Positions 21,825 to 28,301 of a DNA stretch of 28,727 nt are shown piece by piece. Within the stretch, counting starts at the first letter, position 1, and the number at the start of each line of letters is the position of its first letter. Position numbers and translations under genes: made by a program. Origin of the DNA: a virus; the IMG/VR virus record IMGVR_UViG_3300022874_000030, positions 1 to 28,727 of that record; one strand, written 5' to 3'. The notes beneath the pieces are model-generated. The model was given only the letters and a program-made list of their open reading frames with translations, was not told the origin of the DNA and did no database searches.

Positions 21825-24800
21825 ATATATATTATTCATAGAATTATTATTTCCATATTGAGCTTGTTCTCGTTTACGTTTAAGCTCTTCGGCCGTCATG
21901 CTTGGTTGCATATGATTAACAGAAACTGCTAAGTAGCGTAGGGCGTCACAGTTTGAGACTAAATATCCATTAATGTAATAACAGTTATCTTTTTCAACGG
22001 TTAAGTCGTATACCTCTTTTGGTGTATCTAGTTGAGAGATTTGCACATTCTTTACTGCATGTTTTTTTAAGAACATATTTGTTACAGACAAAAGTTTTAC
22101 CACAAATAATACAATTCCTTTTTTCATCATCAATACGAGAGAGAACTCTTGCTTTTGTTTTACATTTATTGCTGCAGAATTTTCCCCATGCACATCCTGC
22201 TTCGTATTTTTTTGAACACACTTCGCATGTTTTTTCGTATTTAATTCCTTTAATGCCTGGCAATGATGTTTTAGCATGGTTTCTGTGCCACTCTCTTCCT
22301 TTTTTGCTTCGATGCCATACCTTAGAGAGTTTATTTTGCGCAACAAGAACCTTTTTGCATGCTTCAGACTGGCACCAAGAATTTGGTTCGGTAGCATGCA
22401 GATACCCATGATCATGTTTAGTAAGCATTTCAAGATTTTCAATATTGTTATTTTTAGTATTCTTGTCTTTGTGATGTATAACATATCCTTCTGGGATTTT
22501 TCCGTTATGTTTTTCCCAGACATGTCTTTGGATTGTTGTGAACACACCCTTTCCTCTATAATATCCCTTGTCTCCCGTTCCCATGTAATATTTTGATGCA
22601 GTCCATCTATAAAGGTATCCATTAAACAAGATTTGTTTTTCATCTTCTGAGATAAGATAGTCTTCTTGAATCCTTTTGAATCTGACCCCTTTATATAATA
22701 TCCAAATATCTTTCTCCATAAATAAGTCCTTATTTTACTATATGGTTCTAATACATGCGAATATCTTAGTGCATCGGCAGAAACAAGTCCATCGTTAGTA
22801 AAAAATGTATGATCAGGAGTACATTTTATATTGTTATTTATGGTATAAAGTTTGTCTGTTGTTCTTTTGTGAACTTTAAGTACTTTTCTTGTTCCAAGCG
22901 GTGTTATAACGCTGTTACCAGGTTTAATATCTTGTATAGCAACTTCACCATTTGCGGTTAATACTTTCATGTCTCCTGTAAAACAAGCGTGACTATACTT
23001 ACTGTGAAGAGGTTTCCCCGTATAATCTTGTGTTTTTTCGTCCCACTTTTCTCTATAGTTTTCTATTGCTTTAATAAGCTTTGCGCATCGTTGTTCATCA
23101 ATCCATACTCTACCAAGAATAGAACGAACAGCTTCTATGCCATCACGTACTGTTAATTTTGGTGCCATTATAAAATTAATACCTAGTTGTTGTGCCTTTT
23201 GTATTCTTGACATACCAGACGTATATTCATTCACAAAAATATCATGTGGAGCAACATGCTTACCGTACAAATATGGTTTGCTTTTTAATACCTGTACATA
23301 ATGTTCTAAACCTTCTTTGTTCTTTTCATAGAAGTCTATAATTCGTATTGTATTGCCAATTAGCTGGTAGAAAATTATAGAATTAGAATCATGAATTCCC
23401 AAATCCCACGCTGTATGAACAGGAAAAGAAGATTCCCATGGAGAAAGACCAATTTGATGATTTAAATTCATCTTATCAATGTATTTTGCGTAGTAACTTC
23501 CCTCAACGCCCGCATCGAAACTGCAATTATGAACGGCTCTTCCATTTACGGTATAACTTTCATCGTATTGAACAGAAAGATTATAAACATTACCAGAATA
23601 TGGACAAGATTCTATAGATTTCACCCTTGCTGCTATACAATTTTTAGCGCGACGTAAATACTTACTTTGGCCTCTTAAAGATAAATAAGTTATCTGTATG
23701 GAAAAAGATTCTTTACACTTTACTTTTCTTCCTTGAATAATGTTTTCGCAAGGTTTTTTTACTGAAATTCCTGCTGCTAATCCCATGTTTAAACTATTAG
23801 CAAGAAGTTGTACTTGATAAGCAAGTGTTTTTGATATAGTTGAATAAGAAATTCTTTCTAATCCATTTTTATATTTATAAACACAACCATCTCCTTTAAT
23901 CAGCTCAAAAAAGAAATCTTTTTCATGTCCAGCTATAAGAGTAAATGGTATGCATTTTTTATATGAAATAGACCCACAATTTATCTTCATAAAATCTATA
24001 AGAGCAGTCGATCCAACCAGAATATTAGTTGCGGTCTCTGTAGGAGATAAAGAAAATTTTATACCTAAACTGTTCAATAAAAATGATACGCGATCAATAT
24101 CTTTTTGAGAACCAAGCGTAAGCTGAAGGCCATTTTTAAATGATGATCCTTCGGTTATATACCATGCCATTAGAAGAGCAAGTTCTTTTCTAATTATTTC
24201 ATGCTTGCCAAGTGTTGCTTTAGGAAAAACAACATAGTCTTCTGTTGTTAATTCTTGAGCTTGTTTCCATGAGTAGCTTTGAGTTTTATAGTCATATATC
24301 TCAATAGGGTGTTCAGGAGTACATCTAATATCTTCAGATGACCCAAAAGATTTTATAACAAAAATCTTTCCATCATATTGTCTTTTAAATGTTTTAAGAA
24401 CTTTTCTCCATCTTCCGGCATGTGATAAAACAAGATCATCTTTAATTATATCTTTAATTGGTTTTATATCAGATGAAGTTAAAACAGACTGAGATCCCTC
24501 AAAGCAATAATATTCTTGTTGAATCATATCTGGACTAAGATTTCCTTCTGCGATTTCACGATCTATTGCTTCTTGTGAAATATGTTGTGTTTCATTTAAT
24601 CCAAGCTTACACGACCACCAATATGGTGAATTTTCAGCAAGTTGATATAAATCCCATAATCCATTGTGTCCTCTAGGCGTACTTTGGAAGATCGCCCAAC
24701 CACCATTTGCTGCTAAAACAGGGGATAATAGAGCCCATATACGCGGGTTTTGTAATGCATATTCACTGAAAACAATACCTCTTGGATTTGTTCCCACAAT

Positions 24801-26228
24801 GGAATTACCAGACCACATTTCTTTTCCGTTTCTTCTTACTTTTATAACTCCAGATGGAACTGAAACGCAATAAATCATTCCTGTATAATTCTCTTTTGTA
24901 ATATATCTCTTTTTTGATGATGAAAAACGTTTGAATTTTGAAGTTCTAACAGAAAAGGCATAAAGTGTATTTTTATTTTTAATAAATCGATTGTCTCTAT
25001 TGATCCAGTGTTTATCGCCAATATTATTTTTTATTGAAACATTTCCACTATAACCAAGTTTGATTGCTATTTCCTGAACATCATCGACAAGTTTTTTTGA
25101 CGTAGAGTAATACGCAATGCCACCATTATTTTTATGTATACTTCCATCACCAAGAACAAGCCAATCAAATAAAATCTTAAGATACTTAACGGAAAGATTC
25201 TTTATATCTTTTGGTATAAATCTATTTGGTTGAAGTCCAAACTGACTAAAATATTCATAAAGTTGTCGATCTTCAATGCAATAGTTATTATTATAATTCG
25301 AATAATTTAATCTGCACTTATCTAATAACTCTTCTATTTTTAATCTTATGGGTTCTTTTTTTTGAGTGATAGTTGTGCGATATGTTTTTTCGCTTTTAAA
25401 TGTATTACCTTCAGATAGAAAAATACCAAGGAGAGCAACAAAGTTTTCCATTTTTAAGGTTCTGTCGTATAACTTTTTGCAGACTCTTCCTTTTCCTGTT
25501 ATCCATTCAGAATAAACAGTAGGAAAAGCAAAAGTGTCTTGTTCTTTCCCATTCCATAAACACGTAGACGGAATACTATCACCAGAAAGAGAAAGCTTTT
25601 CTACAGTCTTAAATTTATAGAACCCCTTATCTGATTTCACATAAAATCTATGCGTTGGGGTAACCAAAAAATCTAATGATGTATTTAATCCACGATACAT
25701 TTCTCCATTATATGGCTTTTCTACATATGCAATAGGCTTTTCATATACAAGATAACCATCTTTTAATGTTGCAACTGATTCTGTTTTATTAAGATCTTTA
25801 AATAATTTCCATCCATCTTCAGTTAATATTTCAGTTTCATGGTCAAAACAATCTGGATTATCTGATCCGATAATTTGTATTATTGAACTATTCATGAGAT
25901 TAATTCTTAGCTCTTGTGAGTTCATACTGGATATCATTTGCTTTGGAATATAATCTAGGAAGCGTTTTCCGTCATTCGTAACTGAGTTCCACAGAATCTT
26001 ACGACCTTGGTTATAGGTTGGATAGCAGACGAAATAGACTCCTGGCTTATTTATTGCTTCTCGTATTAGCATATTCCATGTCATTAGATCTTTTCCAGCT
26101 CTACGACAAATCACTAACACCATTCTTTTGAACTCATCACCAAAGAATGCTTGCATAATAGGACGTTGATAATCCCTAGGAACAAACTTATTAAGATGTA
26201 CTTCTATTTCAATTGGTTTTGTTTCCAT
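21810..26228 (-). CDS. terL: Terminase large subunit precursor carrying three inteins (1472 aa, 451 after splicing)
   Basis: The motor that cuts and packages phage DNA into the capsid. Four extein pieces (residues 1-126, 476-574, 902-1081, 1427-1472) join to a typical 451-residue TerL. ATPase: Walker A is CRRAGKD (41-47), Walker B lies at GIVFSEYA with E489, and the coupling motif is AIFQSTPRG (513-520). RNase-H-like nuclease: WDLG with D942, APHDI with D996, and the final CDALRY with D1428. Inteins sit before Walker B, before CSFDAG and before CDALRY. The ATG directly follows the stop of the ERF-like gene (TAA-ATG) without a clear ribosome site, so translation is probably coupled. The gene is opposite in direction to the virion genes. 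Function depends on three splicing events. Confidence 0.93.
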   Translation of the reverse strand: METKPIEIEVHLNKFVPRDYQRPIMQAFFGDEFKRMVLVICRRAGKDLMTWNMLIREAINKPGVYFVCYPTYNQGRKILWNSVTNDGKRFLDYIPKQMISSMNSQELRINLMNSSIIQIIGSDNPDCFDHETEILTEDGWKLFKDLNKTESVATLKDGYLVYEKPIAYVEKPYNGEMYRGLNTSLDFLVTPTHRFYVKSDKGFYKFKTVEKLSLSGDSIPSTCLWNGKEQDTFAFPTVYSEWITGKGRVCKKLYDRTLKMENFVALLGIFLSEGNTFKSEKTYRTTITQKKEPIRLKIEELLDKCRLNYSNYNNNYCIEDRQLYEYFSQFGLQPNRFIPKDIKNLSVKYLKILFDWLVLGDGSIHKNNGGIAYYSTSKKLVDDVQEIAIKLGYSGNVSIKNNIGDKHWINRDNRFIKNKNTLYAFSVRTSKFKRFSSSKKRYITKENYTGMIYCVSVPSGVIKVRRNGKEMWSGNSIVGTNPRGIVFSEYALQNPRIWALLSPVLAANGGWAIFQSTPRGHNGLWDLYQLAENSPYWWSCKLGLNETQHISQEAIDREIAEGNLSPDMIQQEYYCFEGSQSVLTSSDIKPIKDIIKDDLVLSHAGRWRKVLKTFKRQYDGKIFVIKSFGSSEDIRCTPEHPIEIYDYKTQSYSWKQAQELTTEDYVVFPKATLGKHEIIRKELALLMAWYITEGSSFKNGLQLTLGSQKDIDRVSFLLNSLGIKFSLSPTETATNILVGSTALIDFMKINCGSISYKKCIPFTLIAGHEKDFFFELIKGDGCVYKYKNGLERISYSTISKTLAYQVQLLANSLNMGLAAGISVKKPCENIIQGRKVKCKESFSIQITYLSLRGQSKYLRRAKNCIAARVKSIESCPYSGNVYNLSVQYDESYTVNGRAVHNCSFDAGVEGSYYAKYIDKMNLNHQIGLSPWESSFPVHTAWDLGIHDSNSIIFYQLIGNTIRIIDFYEKNKEGLEHYVQVLKSKPYLYGKHVAPHDIFVNEYTSGMSRIQKAQQLGINFIMAPKLTVRDGIEAVRSILGRVWIDEQRCAKLIKAIENYREKWDEKTQDYTGKPLHSKYSHACFTGDMKVLTANGEVAIQDIKPGNSVITPLGTRKVLKVHKRTTDKLYTINNNIKCTPDHTFFTNDGLVSADALRYSHVLEPYSKIRTYLWRKIFGYYIKGSDSKGFKKTILSQKMKNKSCLMDTFIDGLHQNITWERETRDIIEERVCSQQSKDMSGKNITEKSQKDMLYITKTRILKITILKILKCLLNMIMGICMLPNQILGASLKHAKRFLLRKINSLRYGIEAKKEESGTETMLKHHCQALKELNTKKHAKCVQKNTKQDVHGENSAAINVKQKQEFSLVLMMKKGIVLFVVKLLSVTNMFLKKHAVKNVQISQLDTPKEVYDLTVEKDNCYYINGYLVSNCDALRYLAVSVNHMQPSMTAEELKRKREQAQYGNNNSMNNIYKAGF
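21951..22985 (-). mobile_element. Intein 3 of TerL containing an out-of-frame HNH gene (345 aa)
   Basis: Starts at C1082 (CFTGDMKVLTANGEVAIQDI) with block B KCTPDHTFF and ends EVYDLTVEKDNCYYINGYLVSN before C1427. Intein residues 1-88 and about 318-345 are recognisable splicing domain. Residues 89-331 are not an endonuclease in this frame: they are Lys/Leu/Ile/Met-rich and look like the by-product of the HNH gene read in the other frame (21994-22719). The frame nevertheless stays open for 242 codons. The penultimate residue is Ser instead of His. It interrupts the last nuclease motif (HA/CDALRY). Confidence 0.88.
21994..22719 (-). CDS. HNH homing endonuclease nested out of frame inside intein 3 (241 aa)
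   Basis: A complete endonuclease gene inside terL. It begins at an ATG on the third base of intein codon 89, with AAGGA seven bases upstream and an in-frame TAA six codons before the ATG, so it is not fused to the intein. The HNH domain is RHVWEKHNGKIPEGYVIHHKDKN with NLEML and HDHGYLH (residues 65-108; H82/H83, N95, H104). The C-terminal half has two four-cysteine zinc modules (C165, C168, C182, C186 and C203, C206, C221, C225) for DNA binding. It ends with TGA shared with intein codons 330-331 in block F. Translation independent of terL is likely. The protein would cut intein-less terL alleles; this is inferred from the family. Confidence 0.9.
   Translation of the reverse strand: MEKDIWILYKGVRFKRIQEDYLISEDEKQILFNGYLYRWTASKYYMGTGDKGYYRGKGVFTTIQRHVWEKHNGKIPEGYVIHHKDKNTKNNNIENLEMLTKHDHGYLHATEPNSWCQSEACKKVLVAQNKLSKVWHRSKKGREWHRNHAKTSLPGIKGIKYEKTCEVCSKKYEAGCAWGKFCSNKCKTKARVLSRIDDEKRNCIICGKTFVCNKYVLKKTCSKECANLSTRYTKRGIRLNR
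23526..24506 (-). mobile_element. Intein 2 of TerL with LAGLIDADG endonuclease (327 aa)
   Basis: Starts at C575 (CFEGSQSVLTSSDIKPI) and ends ...YTVNGRAVHN before C902. Block B is RCTPEHPIEI. Endonuclease motifs are LLMAWYITEG (E119 of the intein) and FFELIKGDGC (D206). Block F is VYNLSVQYDESY. All standard splicing residues are present: Cys1, T-x-x-H, terminal His-Asn and Cys+1. It interrupts the extein sequence EYY/CSFDAG between ATPase and nuclease. Confidence 0.93.
24804..25850 (-). mobile_element. Intein 1 of TerL with LAGLIDADG endonuclease (349 aa)
   Basis: Starts at C127 (CFDHETEILTEDGWKLFKDL), ends ...MWSGN before S476. Splicing block B is VTPTHRF (T-x-x-H). The homing endonuclease has both LAGLIDADG motifs: LLGIFLSEG (acidic E147 of the intein) and FDWLVLGDGS (D235). 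The insertion is inside the very conserved extein motif GSDNPD/SIVGTNPRG just before Walker B. The penultimate residue is Gly instead of the usual His; +1 is Ser. Confidence 0.92.
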
Positions 26229-27017
26229 TTATAGCCATGAATTTTCACTAGAGTTTTTCTTTCCACCTCTACCCTCACGCCGTGCAATAATTTTAAGCGC
26301 TTGCTCTTTAGAATCTTCGAACTTGCTTTTTGGCATATCGGCAAGATTTTCTATTTTTAAACTTTCAAGCATCTTCTCAGCAAGATCAGGATAATTTGCC
26401 AAGATAATTTGTAGCTGCTCTGTTTGGTCGTTATTAATAAGCATAAACGACTCTTGTTTTGCATTGTAACGAGCGTTTACTCCTGTTGCCTTAGCTTTCT
26501 CTACTCGAATAGATCTCATGTCTTGTTCGCCATCGTCGTCGTCTAAGTCTTCTTTAATAGTAAGGTTAAGAATATTCATAAACGAGTTACGCTTTTTAGC
26601 CTTCATATGAGAATTAAATGTTTGGATATCATTTTTTGCTGGAACTAGTCTGGTTCTTGTTTCCATGAACTGAGCAGAGTCATGCAATAGAATGGCTGAA
26701 AGTATAACTTTATCGTCTTCTAGCATTTCTCTGAAAGTAACAGACAACCCATTCTGGGAGAGTGCGGCTCTAACTGCTAATACCATGACATCAAGGTCAG
26801 CGTATTGGCGAAACATCGAGAAGTTATTATCTCTGTTAGTAGCAATAACGGGAAATTCGCCTTGAGCTTTAGAGAGAGCCGCACAAAGGAGATCTATTTC
26901 TTCAGATTGATATTTGTCTACGTATTTTTCTTTTAATCGTTCTTCAACCTTTTGGTTAATGAACTTGTCTAATGCTTCTAAATTTTTTAAATCTGCTTTT
27001 AAGTTGTCAATCTCCAT
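26229..27017 (-). CDS. ERF-like single-strand annealing protein, divergent copy (262 aa)
   Basis: Likely a recombinase of the ERF superfamily that anneals complementary DNA strands. The N-terminal half has an ERF-like pattern: EIDLLCAALSKAQGEFPVI, then FRQYADLDVMVLAVRAALSQ, then ILLHDSAQFMETRTRLVP, then IQTFNSHMKAKKRNSFMNIL and an acidic DLDDDDGE. The last part matches the place of the family's Q-x-x-G-S-x-x-T-Y-x-R-R-Y motif but lacks the Gly, the Tyr and the Arg-Arg pair. The C-terminal 90 residues are basic and variable. GGGAG precedes the ATG. It directly adjoins terL and follows the second ERF-like gene. Confidence 0.65.
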   Translation of the reverse strand: MEIDNLKADLKNLEALDKFINQKVEERLKEKYVDKYQSEEIDLLCAALSKAQGEFPVIATNRDNNFSMFRQYADLDVMVLAVRAALSQNGLSVTFREMLEDDKVILSAILLHDSAQFMETRTRLVPAKNDIQTFNSHMKAKKRNSFMNILNLTIKEDLDDDDGEQDMRSIRVEKAKATGVNARYNAKQESFMLINNDQTEQLQIILANYPDLAEKMLESLKIENLADMPKSKFEDSKEQALKIIARREGRGGKKNSSENSWL

Positions 27018-27042
27018 AGTCTCCCTTTTTAGTTATATAATT

Positions 27043-27576
27043 TTATCTTCCATCATAATCATCATCTACTTCAATGCCTAATAACGATTTTAAAGCATAT
27101 CGCTTCATATAAGTCTGAGATCCACCATGTGCCTGGCAATCATGATCTATAAGAACTGCCTTTCCAGACTTCTGATATGTTCTTGGTAACATTGAAACAG
27201 AGCGAACGTATTGTTTGCTGGTGACGTGTCTAATTATGGTGACTATATACGTTGTTTGATCAATTGTGTGAACATGCTGGTAGAGCTTACATTTTTGATT
27301 ATACAGCCCGGTTGTTATGTAACTTAACATAGAACCAAATGATTGATACTTGTGTGTATTACTTTGCTTGTCTGTACAAAGCGCAGGATTTTCATGTAAA
27401 AATTCCATTAATGCCATATCAATTTCTTCTGTTTCAAATGACTGTATGTCTAGAAAGAAATCTTGCTTGTTTTTATACGTAGTGTATCTATCAAGTAGGA
27501 TTACATCTTTAAGAAACTTTCCAACCAAACCATCTTCTTTTTTAAGTTCTTTTTTTGGTTCTTCTGAATTATTCAT
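27043..27576 (-). CDS. ERF-like single-strand annealing protein, canonical motif copy (177 aa)
   Basis: Member of the ERF recombinase superfamily. The ATG at 27576 gives the eight-base overlap ATGAATAA with the previous stop and is preferred over the upstream ATG at 27600. Core elements: MALMEFLHENPALCTDK, KYQSFGSMLSYITTGLYNQ, VTIIRHVTSKQYVRSVSMLP, and the diagnostic CQAHGGSQTYMKRYALKSLLGIE followed by DDDYDG (residues 147-176). It is short, ending soon after this motif without the C-terminal tail of most ERF proteins. It pairs with the divergent ERF-like gene downstream, suggesting a duplicated or two-part annealing system in the leftward operon. Confidence 0.75.
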   Translation of the reverse strand: MNNSEEPKKELKKEDGLVGKFLKDVILLDRYTTYKNKQDFFLDIQSFETEEIDMALMEFLHENPALCTDKQSNTHKYQSFGSMLSYITTGLYNQKCKLYQHVHTIDQTTYIVTIIRHVTSKQYVRSVSMLPRTYQKSGKAVLIDHDCQAHGGSQTYMKRYALKSLLGIEVDDDYDGR

Positions 27577-27844
27577 ATCTTCTCTTTTTGGTATCGTCAC
27601 GCTCTAAAGGTTTTTTATTTATAAAACCTTCATATATTAATATTTTTTCTTGCTCAAGTTGTTGCTTCGATAGCTTGTCTAAATGCTCAATATTATATTT
27701 TTCATATATTGCCTTGAGACGTTTAGTTCCATAAAACATAGGGACTGGCTTTCTTACAGTCGGATTAGCAAACCTCTTTGAATCCATTATCATTAAGATA
27801 TCTATCAGGTCACCCAACACCATGTCCTTAGTTTCTTTATACAT
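27569..27844 (-). CDS. Small leftward-operon protein, function unknown (91 aa)
   Basis: The ATG at 27844 follows GAAGG at five bases and lies just after the upstream stop (27846-27848), so it is preferred to the ATG at 27877 inside the previous gene. The protein opens MYKETKDMVLGDLIDILMIM and is helical and charged, with KRLKAIYEKYNIEHLDKLSKQQLEQEK in the middle and a basic tail. No catalytic motif or family is recognised. It overlaps the downstream ERF-like gene by eight bases, so the operon is translationally coupled. Confidence 0.7.
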   Translation of the reverse strand: MYKETKDMVLGDLIDILMIMDSKRFANPTVRKPVPMFYGTKRLKAIYEKYNIEHLDKLSKQQLEQEKILIYEGFINKKPLERDDTKKRRYE

Positions 27845-27845
27845 A

Positions 27846-28034
27846 TCAACCTTCGTACATATCGTTCTTTGCTTCAATTGCTTGAGATACTGTAAGTTCT
27901 TCTAGAAAAGATACTCCGTATTTTTCAGTGATCGCTTGTTCTAATTTGTATCCGCTGCCTGGACTGCGTTTGTCTATTGCTGTTACGAATCTTTCGATTA
28001 CTTCTAGCGCTCTGTTTTTGATTTCGTTTGTCAT
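27846..28034 (-). CDS. First gene of the leftward operon, function unknown (62 aa)
   Basis: A 62-residue helical protein (MTNEIKNRALEVIERFVTAI, then GYKLEQAITEKYGVSFLEEL). GGGAG lies seven bases before the ATG. It is the first gene after the TTGACA promoter at 28077-28105 and precedes the small gene and ERF-like pair. Such small first genes of early operons are often regulators or host-takeover factors, but no family is recognised. Confidence 0.7.
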   Translation of the reverse strand: MTNEIKNRALEVIERFVTAIDKRSPGSGYKLEQAITEKYGVSFLEELTVSQAIEAKNDMYEG

Positions 28035-28076
28035 GTCATCTCCCGATAAATTAAACCTATGCTGCTAACTAAATAC

Positions 28077-28105
28077 AGTATGACTTACTTACGAGAGTAT
28101 GTCAA
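28077..28105 (-). promoter_or_regulatory. Leftward operon promoter
   Basis: On the minus strand, TTGACA (28100-28105) and CATACT (28077-28082) are separated by exactly 17 bases. The GTTGACAT context is shared with the HNH promoter at 12331-12359. It drives the small genes, both ERF-like genes and terL. The transcript starts about 35 bases before the first ATG. Confidence 0.7.
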
Positions 28106-28198
28106 CTCATTATTTAACATAAATAATTATTAACACTTTACAGATATGTTTTGGACTTATAGAATGAATCTAGTGGCTAGAGTAAGCAGCTAAACGAA

Positions 28199-28228
28199 AA
28201 AGCGGAAGCCATTTAAAACTTCCGCTTT
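28199..28228 (-). terminator. Intrinsic terminator in the divergent intergenic region
   Basis: AAAGCGGAAG (28199-28208) pairs perfectly with CTTCCGCTTT (28219-28228) around a ten-base loop. On the minus strand it is followed by TTCGTTT after the CTTT run (better U-tract), on the plus strand by ATGCATTT. No leftward gene upstream of it is visible in the window, so the orientation is a puzzle. Confidence 0.75.
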
Positions 28229-28243
28229 ATGCATTTGCTGCAA

Positions 28244-28272
28244 TTAACTTATAATTAATTACAACGTATAAT
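28244..28272 (+). promoter_or_regulatory. Candidate promoter for the rightward winged-helix gene
   Basis: TTAACT (28244-28249) and a perfect TATAAT (28267-28272) are separated by 17 bases. The transcript would begin near 28279, about 23 bases before the ATG at 28302. Confidence 0.6.
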
Positions 28273-28301
28273 TAGAACACAATACCATTTGGGATTTAAT
28301 T

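Noticed and set aside
21994-22719. HNH frame as a frameshifted, formerly in-frame part of intein 3
   Set aside because: It has a stop six codons before its ATG, a well-placed AAGGA site and its own terminal stop; the intein's conserved blocks resume in the original frame. This points to a separate nested gene, though an ancient frame change cannot be excluded without relatives.
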